A DNA stretch of 64,000 nucleotides from Pseudomonas sp. QTF5 (lineage in GTDB: Bacteria > Pseudomonadota > Gammaproteobacteria > Pseudomonadales > Pseudomonadaceae). The position numbers and the translations under genes were made by a program. Positions 9,789-19,284 of this stretch are shown piece by piece (positions within the stretch are counted from its first letter, which is position 1; each line of letters begins with the position of its first letter). The stretch covers positions 1 to 64,000 of the forward strand of contig NZ_AZRW02000011.1 in the NCBI RefSeq assembly GCF_000512695.2, read 5' to 3'. A model generated the notes under the pieces. The model saw only the letters and a program-made list of their open reading frames with translations, made no database searches and was not told the DNA's origin.

Positions 9789-11216
9789 ATGCCCAACCGC
9801 CCACCTCTCGATGCCGTCACCGCCCGCTGGGTACCGTGGGTTGTGGCCATTGCCTTCTTCATGCAGTCCCTCGACGGGACGATCCTCAACACCGCCCTCC
9901 CCGCCATGGCCCGGGACCTGGCCGAAGACCCGTTGCGCATGCAGGGCGTGATCATCGCCTACATGCTCACCGTCGCCTTGTTGATCCCCGCCTCTGGCTG
10001 GATCGCCGACCGCTTCGGCACCCGGAAAATCTTCTTCGGCGCGATCCTCCTGTTCAGCTTCGGCTCTTTGCTCTGCGCCTTGTCCAGCACCCTGAGCATG
10101 CTCATCGGCGCCCGGGTGATTCAAGGCCTCGGTGGCGCGTTGATGCTGCCGGTCGGGCGATTGGTGGTGCTGCGCGCGTATCCGCGTTCGGAGCTGGTGC
10201 GGATCATGGGGTTCATTACCATTCCCGGCCTGCTCGGCCCGCTGATCGGCCCGACCATGGGCGGCTGGATGGTGCAATACCTGACCTGGCACTGGATCTT
10301 TCTGATCAACCTGCCGGTGGGCGTCCTCGGTTGCTACGCGGTATGGAAATTCATTCCCGACCTGCGCGGCAGCGAGCGTACCCGCTTCGATAGCCTGGGC
10401 TTTCTGCTGTTCGGCGCGGCGATGGTGCTGATCACCATCGCCATGGAAGGCCTCGGCGAACTGCACCTGCCGCACTTGCGGGTGATGTTGCTGTTGTTTG
10501 GCGGCATGGCGTGTCTGGCGGCGTATTGGCTGAGGGCCGGGCACATCGACAATCCGCTGTTTGCGCCATCGCTATTCAAGACCCGGACCTTCGCCGTGGG
10601 TATCCTCGGCAACCTGTTCGCTCGCCTCGGCAGTGGCGCGTTGCCGTTCCTGGTGCCGTTGCTGCTGCAAGTGGCGCTGGGTTATTCACCGTCACAGGCC
10701 GGGATGAGCATGTTGCCCCTGGCTGCGGCCGCGATGGTCGCCAAGTCGGTGGCGCGGCCGCTGATCGAACGTTTCGGCTACCGCACGGTACTGACCGGCA
10801 ACACACTGGCGCTGGGGATCATGCTGGCAAGCATGGGCCTGGTCAGCGAGCAGACGCCGTATTGGCTGCTGCTGGCTCAGTTGGCGATTCTGGGGGCGAT
10901 CAATTCCTTGCAGTTCACCGCGATGAACACCGTCACCCTGATCGATCTCGACGACGCCAGCGCCAGCAGCGGCAACAGTTTGCTGTCGGTGGTCGCGCAA
11001 CTGTCCCTCAGCCTCGGTGTAGCCTGCGCCGGCGCCCTGCTCGGCGGCTTCACGGCGGAGATCGGCAATGACGGCGTAGACACGGTCCTGGGCGCGTTCC
11101 AGCTGACGTTTGTGACGGTCGGAATCATGGCGATGCTGGCTGCAACGATTTTTTCGCAACTGTCCAGAGAAGACGGACGGCGCGTCAAACGTCCGGAACC
11201 GCACATAGAGCCTTAG
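9789..11216 (+). CDS. mdtD: MFS multidrug efflux transporter, DHA2 family (MdtD-like)
   Basis: Proton-driven drug/H+ antiporter of the inner membrane. The 475-residue protein has roughly 14 hydrophobic segments, as in DHA2. The N terminus has the typical first helix and loop (FMQSLDGTILNTALPAMARDL, about residues 20-40) and the MFS loop motif GWIADRFGTRKIFFGA (about 70-85). MdtD is usually part of mdtABCD in enterics, but here it stands alone, as is common in Pseudomonas. The start at 9789 follows AAGAGGT. Substrate is not predictable from sequence. Confidence 0.85.
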   Translation: MPNRPPLDAVTARWVPWVVAIAFFMQSLDGTILNTALPAMARDLAEDPLRMQGVIIAYMLTVALLIPASGWIADRFGTRKIFFGAILLFSFGSLLCALSSTLSMLIGARVIQGLGGALMLPVGRLVVLRAYPRSELVRIMGFITIPGLLGPLIGPTMGGWMVQYLTWHWIFLINLPVGVLGCYAVWKFIPDLRGSERTRFDSLGFLLFGAAMVLITIAMEGLGELHLPHLRVMLLLFGGMACLAAYWLRAGHIDNPLFAPSLFKTRTFAVGILGNLFARLGSGALPFLVPLLLQVALGYSPSQAGMSMLPLAAAAMVAKSVARPLIERFGYRTVLTGNTLALGIMLASMGLVSEQTPYWLLLAQLAILGAINSLQFTAMNTVTLIDLDDASASSGNSLLSVVAQLSLSLGVACAGALLGGFTAEIGNDGVDTVLGAFQLTFVTVGIMAMLAATIFSQLSREDGRRVKRPEPHIEP

Positions 11217-11273
11217 GGCGAATGGCCACGAGACTGATACACTGCGCGACATTTTGTTTTGCAGGCCAGTCCC

Positions 11274-12659
11274 GTGACCACCATCGCCACCGCTTTTAAT
11301 ACTTTGCCGCTGTCCGCCGCCATGCTGGCTAACCTCGACTCTCTCGGTTATGCCCAGATGACGCCGATCCAGGCGCAAAGCTTGCCGGTGATCCTCAAGG
11401 GGATGGACCTGATCGCCCAGGCCAAGACCGGCAGCGGCAAGACCGCGGCCTTCGGTATCGGCCTGTTGAACCCGATCAATCCGCGCTTCTTCGGTTGCCA
11501 GGCCCTGGTCATTTGCCCGACCCGTGAGCTGGCCGACCAGGTCGCCAAGGAAATCCGTCGTCTGGCCCGTTCCGAAGACAACATCAAGGTCCTGACCCTG
11601 TGCGGCGGCGTGTCCTTCGGCCCGCAGATCGCTTCGCTGGAGCACGGCGCGCACATCATCGTCGGCACTCCGGGGCGCATCCAGCAGCACTTGCGCAAGG
11701 GTTCGCTGGTGCTTCATGGCCTGAACACGCTGATCCTCGACGAAGCCGACCGCATGCTCGACATGGGTTTCTACGACTCCATCGAAGAAATCATCGCCCA
11801 GACCCCGGAGCGCCGCCAGACCCTGCTGTTCTCCGCCACGTACCCGGTGGGCATCAAGCAACTGGCGTCGAAATTCATGCGCACCCCTCAGATCGTGAAG
11901 GCCGAGGCGTTCCACGACGATACGCAGATCGAGCAGCGCTTCTACGAGATCTCTCCGGAAGAGCGTATGGATGCGGTGGTCAAAGTCCTCGCGCATTTCC
12001 GTCCGGCGTCCTGCGTGGCCTTCTGCTTCACCAAGCAGCAGGTTCAGGAAACCGTTGATCACCTGACCTCCAAAGGCATCTCCGCCGTCGGTCTGCAGGG
12101 TGATCTGGAACAGCGTGACCGCGATCAGGTTTTGGCCATGTTCGCCAACCGCAGTACTTCGGTACTGGTCGCCACTGACGTCGCCGCACGCGGTCTGGAC
12201 ATCGATATGCTGGACATGGTGATCAACGTCGAACTGGCCCGTGATTCGGAAATCCACATTCACCGTGTCGGCCGTACCGGTCGTGCGGGCGAGAAAGGCA
12301 TCGCGATCAGCCTGGTCGCCCCGTCTGAAGCTCACCGCGCCCAAGCCATCGAGCAGCTGCAGAAGTCGCCGTTGAGCTGGGATCAGTTGGACAACCTCAA
12401 ATCCCAGGGCGGCGCACCGCTACTGCCGGTGATGAGCACGCTGTGCATTGGTGCGGGCCGTAAAGACAAGGTACGTCCGGGCGACATTCTCGGCGCACTG
12501 ACCGGCGATGCCGGCATTCCGGGCGCTCAGGTCGGCAAAATTGCGATTTTCGACTTCCAGGCTTACGTGGCCGTGGAACGCGGGATCGCCAAGCAAGCCT
12601 TGCAGCGCCTGAACGACGGTAAAATCAAAGGCCGCTCATTGCGCGTTCGTATCTTGTAA
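11274..12659 (+). CDS. dbpA: ATP-dependent RNA helicase DbpA
   Basis: DEAD-box helicase that acts on hairpin 92 of 23S rRNA during 50S subunit assembly. The 461-residue product has Walker A AKTGSGKT (about residues 50-57), DEAD (about 156-159), SAT, and HRVGRTGRAG. The C-terminal 75 residues (from about RPGDILGALTGDAG to GRSLRVRIL) form the DbpA-specific RNA-binding domain, which separates it from RhlE and other helicases. I use the GTG at 11274 (MTTIATAFNTLPLS), which matches the usual DbpA start; a TTG 15 nt upstream is possible but less likely. Confidence 0.95.
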   Translation: MTTIATAFNTLPLSAAMLANLDSLGYAQMTPIQAQSLPVILKGMDLIAQAKTGSGKTAAFGIGLLNPINPRFFGCQALVICPTRELADQVAKEIRRLARSEDNIKVLTLCGGVSFGPQIASLEHGAHIIVGTPGRIQQHLRKGSLVLHGLNTLILDEADRMLDMGFYDSIEEIIAQTPERRQTLLFSATYPVGIKQLASKFMRTPQIVKAEAFHDDTQIEQRFYEISPEERMDAVVKVLAHFRPASCVAFCFTKQQVQETVDHLTSKGISAVGLQGDLEQRDRDQVLAMFANRSTSVLVATDVAARGLDIDMLDMVINVELARDSEIHIHRVGRTGRAGEKGIAISLVAPSEAHRAQAIEQLQKSPLSWDQLDNLKSQGGAPLLPVMSTLCIGAGRKDKVRPGDILGALTGDAGIPGAQVGKIAIFDFQAYVAVERGIAKQALQRLNDGKIKGRSLRVRIL

Positions 12660-12684
12660 GCGATCGTCTGGCTGACAGAGATCA

Positions 12685-12778
12685 AATGTGGGAGCGGGCT
12701 TGCTCGCGAAAGCGGACTGACAGACAACATCCATGTTGAATGTACTGGCCCCTTCGCGAGCAAGCCCGCTCCCACATT
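12685..12778. repeat. REPIN between dbpA and the HI0933-type gene
   Basis: Inverted REP pair with a spacer containing the inverted halves AACATCCATGTT. The open frame of the next gene extends upstream into it, but the real start is downstream. Confidence 0.9.
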
Positions 12779-12817
12779 GGTTTGCCGGTGAATTTAAATT
12801 TGTGTGAGGACACCGTT

Positions 12818-13996
12818 TTGCGCTCTACCGAAGTCGTGATCATTGGCGCTGGCGCCGCAGGGTTGATGTGTGCGCTGACCGCCGCCGGGCGCGGGCGCAA
12901 AGTGACGTTGCTTGACCATGCGAACAAGGCCGGCAAGAAAATCCTCATGTCGGGCGGCGGCCGCTGCAATTTCACCAACATGTACACCGAGCCGAGCAAC
13001 TTCCTGTCGCAGAACGCTCACTTCTGCAAATCCGCGCTGGCGCGCTACACCCAGTGGGATTTCATTGGCATGGTCGCCAAGCACGGCGTGCCGTACCACG
13101 AGAAGAAACTCGGCCAGTTGTTCTGCGATAACAAATCCAGCGACATCCTCGAAATGCTGCTCAACGAGTGCGATCAGGTCGGCGTCAACCTGCATCTGGA
13201 CACCTCGATCCAGACGATCGAAAAACTCGAAAGCGGTTACCTGCTGGACACCACGCTGGGGCAAATCACCTGCGAATCGCTGGTAATCGCCACCGGCGGC
13301 CTGTCGATCCCGACGCTGGGCGCCACCGGTTTCGGTTATCAAGTGGCCAAGCAATTCGGCCACGACCTGCTGCCGACCCGCGCCGGCCTCGTGCCGTTCA
13401 CCATCACCGATCAGCTCAAGGAGCTTTGCACCGAGCTGTCCGGTACGTCGGTGGATTGCCTGGTGAGCTGCAACGACCAGAGTTTCCGCGAGAACATCCT
13501 GTTCACCCACCGCGGCCTCAGCGGACCGGCGATCTTGCAGATTTCGTCGTTCTGGGAATCCGGCGACACGGTGGAAATCAACCTGATGCCGGATCACGAC
13601 GTGCCGAGCTGGCTGCAACAGCAGCAGGCCGAACGCCCGAATAGCGAGTTGAAAACCTTGCTCGGTGAAATCTTCACCAAGAAGATGGCCAATCTGCTGG
13701 CGGACAACTGGTTCGCCTCCAAACCGATGAAGCAGTACACCCACGCCGAACTGGCGGATATCGCCGAAAAACTGGCGAGCTGGAAAGTCGTGCCGGCCGG
13801 CACCGAAGGCTACCGCACTGCCGAAGTGACCCTGGGCGGCGTGGACACACGTGAGGTGTCGTCCAAGACCATGGAATCGCTGAAAAGCCCGGGTCTGTAT
13901 TTCATCGGTGAAGTGCTCGACGTCACCGGGCATCTGGGTGGTTTCAATTTCCAGTGGGCCTGGGCTTCCGGTTACGCCGCCGCGCAATTCGTCTGA
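12818..13996 (+). CDS. BaiN/RdsA (HI0933/YhiN) family NAD(P)/FAD-dependent oxidoreductase
   Basis: Flavoprotein of the HI0933 family; the physiological substrate in Pseudomonas is not established. The 392-residue protein begins with the FAD dinucleotide fold VVIIGAGAAGLMCAL (GxGxxG about residues 10-15). It contains the family signature KKILMSGGGRCNFTN (about 48-62) and ends with GEVLDVTGHLGGFNFQWAWASGYAAAQ. I choose the TTG at 12818 because GTGAGGAC at 12804-12811 is well placed; an in-frame ATG at 12740 lies inside the REPIN and would add 26 REP-derived residues. Start choice is moderately sure. Confidence 0.85.
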   Translation: MRSTEVVIIGAGAAGLMCALTAAGRGRKVTLLDHANKAGKKILMSGGGRCNFTNMYTEPSNFLSQNAHFCKSALARYTQWDFIGMVAKHGVPYHEKKLGQLFCDNKSSDILEMLLNECDQVGVNLHLDTSIQTIEKLESGYLLDTTLGQITCESLVIATGGLSIPTLGATGFGYQVAKQFGHDLLPTRAGLVPFTITDQLKELCTELSGTSVDCLVSCNDQSFRENILFTHRGLSGPAILQISSFWESGDTVEINLMPDHDVPSWLQQQQAERPNSELKTLLGEIFTKKMANLLADNWFASKPMKQYTHAELADIAEKLASWKVVPAGTEGYRTAEVTLGGVDTREVSSKTMESLKSPGLYFIGEVLDVTGHLGGFNFQWAWASGYAAAQFV

Positions 13997-14009
13997 CAAA
14001 CACAAATTA

Positions 14010-14133
14010 AATGTGGGAGCGGCGGTGCGGCGATCCGACTTGCTCGCGAAGGCGGTCTGACAGTCAACATCGATGTTGAATGTACTGGCCTCTTCGCGAG
14101 CAAGTCGAATCGTCGCACCGCCGCTCCCACATC
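14010..14133. repeat. Long-armed variant REPIN
   Basis: Each arm carries an extra GGCGGTGCGGCGATCCGAC-like block inserted in the REP core, so the two arms are about 40 bp instead of about 25. The spacer still has the AACATCGATGTT inverted halves. It shows two REP subtypes coexisting here. Confidence 0.88.
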
Positions 14134-14244
14134 TATGGTGACTGGTCAGGAACAGATTTTGCTGTCAGATGTGATCGGCGCCATTGCGTCGGCGTCATTA
14201 GTGGCTCAATTTAGCGTCATTGCCTCGGAAGGCCTTCGCACTTC

Positions 14245-16428
14245 ATGTCATCGACCACATTTCGGCAGTCTCTGCGCCGCCTCTGGGCGCTGGATAAGTT
14301 CAGTTACAGCGTGCGGGTATTCATCGCCCTGACCGGCAGCATGGCGCTGTGTTGGTATCAGGATGAGATGGGGCTGCTGATCCCGTTGTTCCTGGGGATC
14401 ATCGCCAGCGCCCTGGCCGAAACCGACGACAGTTGGCAGGGTCGCCTCAACGCGCTCGCAGTGACGCTAGTGTGTTTTATGGTCGCCGCCCTGTCCGTCG
14501 AACTGCTCTTCCCCTACCCCGTCCTCTTTATCATCGCCTTTGCACTGGCCAGCTTCTGCCTGACCATGCTCGGCGCGCTGGGCGAACGTTATGGCGCGAT
14601 TGCTTCGGCAACACTGATTCTGTCGGTCTACACCATGATCGGCGTGGACCAGCGCGGTGGCGCGGTCACTGATTTCTGGCACGAGCCGGTGCTGCTGGTG
14701 GCCGGTGCGGCATGGTATGGCTTGCTCTCGGTGCTGTGGCAGGCAATGTTTTCCAACCAACCGGTGCAGCAAAGCCTGGCGCGGTTGTTCCGTGAACTGG
14801 GTTATTACCTGAAGCTCAAATCGTCGCTGTTCGAACCGATCCGGCAGATGGACGTGGAAGCACAGCGGCTGGAACTGGCCCAGCAGAACGGTCGGGTGGT
14901 GGCGGCCCTGAACGCCGCCAAGGAAATCATTTTGCATCGGGTCGGCGACGGTCGGCCGGGCGTGAAAGTCAGCCGTTATCTGAAGCTGTACTTTCTCGCC
15001 CAGGACATCCACGAGCGCGCCAGCTCCTCGCACTACCCCTACAACGCGCTGGCCGAAGCGTTCTTCCACAGCGACGTGCTGTTCCGCTGTCAGCGTCTGC
15101 TGCGCCAACAAGGCAAGGCTTGCCGCGCGCTGGCCGAATCGATCCAGATGCGTCAACCGTTCATCTATGACGCAAGCTTCGCCGGAGCCCTGAGCGACCT
15201 GCATGCATCCCTCGAACACCTGCGCATCCAGAGCAATCCGGCCTGGCGTGGTCTGTTGCGTTCGTTGCGGGCATTGGCCGCCAACCTCGGCACTCTCGAC
15301 CGTTTGCTCAGCGACGCCAGCAACCCCGATGCGCTCGCAGACGCCACCGACAGCAGCCTGCTCGACCGTTCGCCACACAGCCTCAAAGATGTCTGGATAC
15401 GCTTGCGCACGCAGCTGACGCCGACGTCCTTGCTATTCCGCCATGCCCTGCGCCTGCCCCTGGCGTTGAGCATCGGCTATGCGATGGTGCATTTGATTCA
15501 CCCGTCGCAAGGTTACTGGATCATCCTCACCACGCTGTTTGTCTGTCAGCCGAACTACGGCGCCACCCGCCGCAAACTCGGGCAGCGGATCATCGGCACC
15601 GCCATCGGCCTGACCGTGGCCTGGGCGCTGTTCGATCTGTTCCCAAATCCCTTGGTGCAGTCGAGCTTCGCCATCGTTGCAGGGGTCGTGTTCTTTACCA
15701 ACCGTACCACTCGCTACACTCTGGCGACTGCCGCGATCACGCTCATGGTGCTGTTCTGCTTCAACCAGGTGGGCGATGGTTATGGGCTGCTTCTGCCGCG
15801 ACTGTTCGATACCTTGCTCGGTAGTCTGATCGCCGGTCTGGCGGTATTCCTGTTCCTGCCGGACTGGCAGGGTCGACGCCTGAACAAAGTGCTGGCCAAC
15901 ACCCTCACCTGCAACAGCGTTTACCTGCGCCAGATCATGCAGCAATACGCCGCAGGTAAAAGCGACGACCTGGCTTATCGCCTGGCTCGACGCAACGCGC
16001 ACAACGCCGATGCCGCGTTGTCGACGACGCTGGCCAATATGCTGATGGAGCCGGGGCACTTCCGTAAGGAAGCGGATGTCGGGTTCCGTTTCCTGGTGCT
16101 GTCGCACACCTTGCTCAGCTATTTGTCGGGGCTGGGGGCACACCGTGAAGCCCAATTACCGTCGGACGTACGCGTGCATTTGATCGACGGCGCCGGCGTG
16201 AGCCTGGCCGCCAGCCTTGACGAAATCGCTCAAGGCCTGGCGAGCAAACAGCCGATTGCGATTCAGAGCGATGAGGAAGAAGCGCTGGCCAATGGGCTTG
16301 AGCAAATGCCGGATGAGATCGATGAAGGGCAGCGGTTGGTGCAGACGCAACTGGCGTTGATCTGCCGGCAATTGGGGCCATTGCGGACGTTGGCGGCGCA
16401 TCTCATCAAGGACACGAGCGAGGCTTGA
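14245..16428 (+). CDS. yccS: YccS/YhfK-family inner-membrane protein (FUSC-like)
   Basis: The 727-residue protein has two membrane blocks, about residues 20-160 (FSYSVRVFIALTGSMALCWY onward) and about 400-530, separated by a large cytosolic helical region. A cytosolic C-terminal domain follows. This is the YccS architecture, related to fusaric-acid resistance (FUSC) and aromatic-acid exporters, and efflux is the likely general role. No membrane-fusion protein or outer-membrane partner is adjacent. The start at 14245 (MSSTTFRQSLRRLWALDKF) is preceded by GGAAGG at a somewhat long distance. Family call firm, function inferred. Confidence 0.85.
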   Translation: MSSTTFRQSLRRLWALDKFSYSVRVFIALTGSMALCWYQDEMGLLIPLFLGIIASALAETDDSWQGRLNALAVTLVCFMVAALSVELLFPYPVLFIIAFALASFCLTMLGALGERYGAIASATLILSVYTMIGVDQRGGAVTDFWHEPVLLVAGAAWYGLLSVLWQAMFSNQPVQQSLARLFRELGYYLKLKSSLFEPIRQMDVEAQRLELAQQNGRVVAALNAAKEIILHRVGDGRPGVKVSRYLKLYFLAQDIHERASSSHYPYNALAEAFFHSDVLFRCQRLLRQQGKACRALAESIQMRQPFIYDASFAGALSDLHASLEHLRIQSNPAWRGLLRSLRALAANLGTLDRLLSDASNPDALADATDSSLLDRSPHSLKDVWIRLRTQLTPTSLLFRHALRLPLALSIGYAMVHLIHPSQGYWIILTTLFVCQPNYGATRRKLGQRIIGTAIGLTVAWALFDLFPNPLVQSSFAIVAGVVFFTNRTTRYTLATAAITLMVLFCFNQVGDGYGLLLPRLFDTLLGSLIAGLAVFLFLPDWQGRRLNKVLANTLTCNSVYLRQIMQQYAAGKSDDLAYRLARRNAHNADAALSTTLANMLMEPGHFRKEADVGFRFLVLSHTLLSYLSGLGAHREAQLPSDVRVHLIDGAGVSLAASLDEIAQGLASKQPIAIQSDEEEALANGLEQMPDEIDEGQRLVQTQLALICRQLGPLRTLAAHLIKDTSEA

Positions 16429-16450
16429 GATTTTTGCTGATCGGGCGGGC

Positions 16451-16548
16451 CTCTTCGCGAGCAAGCCCGCTCCCACATTAAATCTGCGGTGAACATAATT
16501 TTGTGAACACCACAGATCTAATGTGGGAGCGCGCTTGCTCGCGAAGGC
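16451..16548. repeat. REPIN at convergent gene ends
   Basis: Inverted REP pair between yccS (+) and the binding-protein gene (-). The right copy has the variant GAGCGCGCTTGCTCG. Confidence 0.9.
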
Positions 16549-16577
16549 GTCATCGGCCACACCACAATACCCGGCAC

Positions 16578-17315
16578 TTACATCCCATGCTGCTTGAGCA
16601 ACTTCTCATAACTCCCATCGGCCTTCATCGCCGCAATCTCACGGTCGAAGCCGGCGACGATCTGTTCGTGCTGCGGGTTCTTCAGGCTCACCAGAATATG
16701 CAGGCTATTCTCGCTCAACGGCTTGGGTAAAAACTCCACGGCATTGCGTACCTTGGATGACTCCCGAGCGAGGTAATGCCGTGCGACGAACTCGTCTTCC
16801 AGGGTCAGTTTGACCCGGTCGGCCGCAACCATGCGCACGGCCATGGCGAAGTTATGCACCGGGACTTTCTGCAGCGACACATCGTCGTCGAATTCGTGCG
16901 AATAGCTATAACCGCGCACTACCGCTATCGGGTAGGTATGCAGTTGATGCAGGTTGCTGAATTCGATCGGCACGTCCTTGCGCTTGAGAAAACGCACACG
17001 GTTGAGCAGGTACTCGCTGGAAAACTGCCCCAGTTTTGTGCGCTCGTCGTTGTACCAGGCGTTGACCAGTACGTCGTAACGCCCCTCGCCTACCCCAAAC
17101 AAAGCTCGCGCCCAGGGCACCTGTTCGAAATCACTGGCATAACCGGCCCGAGCCAGCGCAGTGCTGACGATGTCAGTAGCCAATCCGCCATTGACCAACG
17201 TGGCGTCGGTAAAGGGTGGCCAGGCATCAGCTACCAGACGCAGCTTTTCCGCTGCCGCAGCCTGTGTCAGCAACAGCAATCCAATCAAAGCAAACGCTCG
17301 ATGCAATCGCGGCAT
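16578..17315 (-). CDS. Periplasmic substrate-binding protein, SBP_bac_3 type
   Basis: The 245-residue protein has a signal peptide (MPRLHRAFALIGLLLLTQAAAA, cleavage after about residue 22) and then an amino-acid-binding type domain (LRLVADAWPPFTDATLVNGGLATDIVS). Such proteins deliver polar amino acids or similar ligands to ABC transporters, but no permease or ATPase is beside it. It is therefore an orphan, and the ligand is unknown. Many orphan Pseudomonas members of this type resist assignment. It is transcribed away from the divergent elaA, across a 236-bp gap. Confidence 0.8.
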   Translation of the reverse strand: MPRLHRAFALIGLLLLTQAAAAEKLRLVADAWPPFTDATLVNGGLATDIVSTALARAGYASDFEQVPWARALFGVGEGRYDVLVNAWYNDERTKLGQFSSEYLLNRVRFLKRKDVPIEFSNLHQLHTYPIAVVRGYSYSHEFDDDVSLQKVPVHNFAMAVRMVAADRVKLTLEDEFVARHYLARESSKVRNAVEFLPKPLSENSLHILVSLKNPQHEQIVAGFDREIAAMKADGSYEKLLKQHGM

Positions 17316-17551
17316 GCTTGAAAATCCTTAGCGGGCGGGCTGCCCTACGTGTTTTTCAGCCAAAACTCCAAGGCCCTGGCAATAGCTCATTGAGGCCATT
17401 GCACAGCGCTTCATCGCAGATTACACAAAGAAGACAATCTCGCGAGAAATGAATGATGGCATTTTGGCCTTTGTCACAGATTTCTCTGCCATCAAGACAT
17501 CTCGCGTCAGGACGCTTAGTATCGGAGCAACGTTGTTCAAGGAATCTGAAG

Positions 17552-18004
17552 ATGACAATCGATTGGGTCTGCAAGCATCACAGCGATCTGGGTAAAGAGC
17601 AGCTGTATGCCGTTTTGCAGTTGCGCGCCGAGGTGTTCGTCGTCGAGCAGAAATGCCTTTATCAGGACATCGATGGTCAGGACCTGGAAGGTGACACCTG
17701 CCATTTGATGGGCTGGGACGGGGATCGGCTGGTGGCTTACCTGCGATTGCTCGACCCGGAGTTACAGGGTGGTGACGTGGTGATAGGCCGAGTGATCATT
17801 GCTCCCGCTGCACGCGGCACCGGGCTGGGGCATGAAATGATGAGCCAGGCGTTGAAACAAGCCGCCAAACGCTGGCCTGAAGTGCCGATCTACCTCTCGG
17901 CCCAGGCGCATTTGCAGGGGTATTACGGGCAGTACGGGTTTGTTGTAGTGGGGGAGGAATATCTGGAGGATGACATTCCGCATATCGGGATGCGTCGCCC
18001 ATAA
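17552..18004 (+). CDS. elaA: ElaA-like GNAT N-acetyltransferase
   Basis: The 150-residue GNAT protein resembles ElaA (MTIDWVCKHHSDLGKEQLYAVLQLRAEVFVVEQKC). The acetyl-CoA loop is VIIAPAARGTGLGHEMM (about residues 85-101). The start at 17552 has AAGGA at 17539-17543, 8 nt away. The frame is open further upstream, but that part does not look like protein. The acetylated substrate is unknown. Confidence 0.88.
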   Translation: MTIDWVCKHHSDLGKEQLYAVLQLRAEVFVVEQKCLYQDIDGQDLEGDTCHLMGWDGDRLVAYLRLLDPELQGGDVVIGRVIIAPAARGTGLGHEMMSQALKQAAKRWPEVPIYLSAQAHLQGYYGQYGFVVVGEEYLEDDIPHIGMRRP

Positions 18005-18008
18005 AGGC

Positions 18009-18107
18009 CTCTTCGCGAGCAAGCCCGCTCCCACATTTGATCTGCTATGTGCACCTATTTTGTATTCACGGGCGATCCAGTGTGGGAGCGGGCTTGCTCG
18101 CGAAGGC
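18009..18107. repeat. REPIN between elaA and the wHTH gene
   Basis: Inverted REP pair at a convergent junction; both arms match the window consensus. Confidence 0.9.
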
Positions 18108-18130
18108 GTCAGCCGCGACACCACAAAATC

Positions 18131-18427
18131 TCAGGGATACTCCAACACCGCTTTAATCTGCCGCAGATTACGCTCGATCCACCCCCGATCAATCGCCCCC
18201 CATTCGCGAATCCGATAGCGCCCCGCATGGTTGCGCGCGCCTTCTTCCTGCTCGAATTCACAAACGATGTCCAGATCCGCCAATGCCGCGATGGTGTCCT
18301 GGGCCGTGCGCCGGGGCATGCCGGTGACTTCGGTCAGCGCCGGGACACTGCTGGCCAGCCCGCTGTCGATCAGGTACGCCACGTATAGCCGGCGGTAAAA
18401 GCTGCTCTTGGTCTTGCTCACATCCAT
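18131..18427 (-). CDS. Small winged helix-turn-helix protein
   Basis: The 98-residue protein (MDVSKTKSSFYRRLYVAYLID...) reads as one winged helix-turn-helix domain. A recognition-helix-like stretch ASSVPALTEVTGMPRRTAQDTIAAL falls at about residues 23-47. I place the start at 18427 because GGGGA lies 7 nt upstream and this avoids overlap with ygjP; a longer frame to 18532 would overlap it. It is 26 bp downstream of the ygjP-like gene and probably co-transcribed. DNA binding is inferred from the fold; no target is known. Confidence 0.7.
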   Translation of the reverse strand: MDVSKTKSSFYRRLYVAYLIDSGLASSVPALTEVTGMPRRTAQDTIAALADLDIVCEFEQEEGARNHAGRYRIREWGAIDRGWIERNLRQIKAVLEYP

Positions 18428-18453
18428 CTGAATATCCCCGATCGCTTGATCCT

Positions 18454-18945
18454 TCAGTGCATATCCCGCCACGTCAGGTACACCCGCAGATCGAACTCCA
18501 CCTGGTGATACCCCGGCAACATGTGTTCGCACAGCTTGTAGAACGCCTTGTTGTGATCCGACTCTTTAAAGTGCGCCAACTCATGCACCACGATCATTTT
18601 CAGAAACTCGGAAGGCGCTTCCTTGAACAACGAGGCCACACGAATTTCTTTCTTGGCCTTGAGCTTGCCGCCCTGCACCCGCGAGATTGCGGTGTGCAGG
18701 CCGAGCGCGCGGTGGGTCAGGTCCAGACGGTTGTCGAATAACACCTTGTCGATGGCCGGGGCGTTGCGCAGGTATTCCTGCTTGAGGTCCAGGGCATAGG
18801 TGTACAACGCCTTGTCGCTCTGTACGCCGTGCTTTTCCGGATACCGCTGGCTCAGGTAATCGCCCAGCCGACCTTCGGCGATCAGCTGGCGCACCTGGTC
18901 CTGCAATGTAGCGGGATAGGCCTGGAGGTATTTCAACGCAGTCAT
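18454..18945 (-). CDS. YgjP-like zinc metallopeptidase (M48/DUF45 type)
   Basis: The 163-residue protein carries the zincin motif in VVHELAHFKESDHNKAFY (HExxH followed by a downstream His), as in the YgjP/SprT-like WLM group. The C terminus is GYHQVEFDLRVYLTWRDMH. The start is taken as ATG 18945 (MTALKYLQAYPATLQDQVRQL); a GTG at 18966 would add seven residues, and neither has a clear Shine-Dalgarno. It heads a two-gene unit with the winged-helix gene. Substrate unknown. Confidence 0.8.
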   Translation of the reverse strand: MTALKYLQAYPATLQDQVRQLIAEGRLGDYLSQRYPEKHGVQSDKALYTYALDLKQEYLRNAPAIDKVLFDNRLDLTHRALGLHTAISRVQGGKLKAKKEIRVASLFKEAPSEFLKMIVVHELAHFKESDHNKAFYKLCEHMLPGYHQVEFDLRVYLTWRDMH

Positions 18946-18966
18946 TGGGGCGGCAACACGAGTCAC

Positions 18967-19284
18967 GAAAAGGTCGCCAGTGTAACGAATTCAGGCCGGC
19001 CTTTTGTTAAAACCGGTTACCTATTGCGACTTCACTCTAGCCCCGGATCCGCGAAAGCAAAGGCTGCCGAGATGCCATCACTTCATTAAAGTTTCACGCA
19101 GCCGACCAACGGTCAGCCCTACAGGCCCCATAAACCGGGAAGGATGGCATTTCGACAGGATGTTGACGCCAACCATCTGCCGGACGGGCATTAACAAAGA
19201 TGTCTTCAACGCTTATAAAGACTGCTCAAAGGCGCTGGCTAGAGCTACGGCACGTGTGTGCTAAAAAAAAGTGGAAGCTTACAT
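18967..19284. other. Intergenic region upstream of the PL7 gene
   Basis: These 318 bp lie between the divergent ygjP-like and PL7 genes and should hold both promoters. I see no REP, no strong terminator and no convincing -35/-10 pair. An A8 run lies at 19264-19271, just before the PL7 ribosome site. Confidence 0.5.

Noticed and set aside
12740-12817. ATG at 12740 as start of the HI0933-type flavoprotein
   Set aside because: It would translate 26 codons of a REPIN; a TTG at 12818 has a good Shine-Dalgarno and gives the family N terminus.
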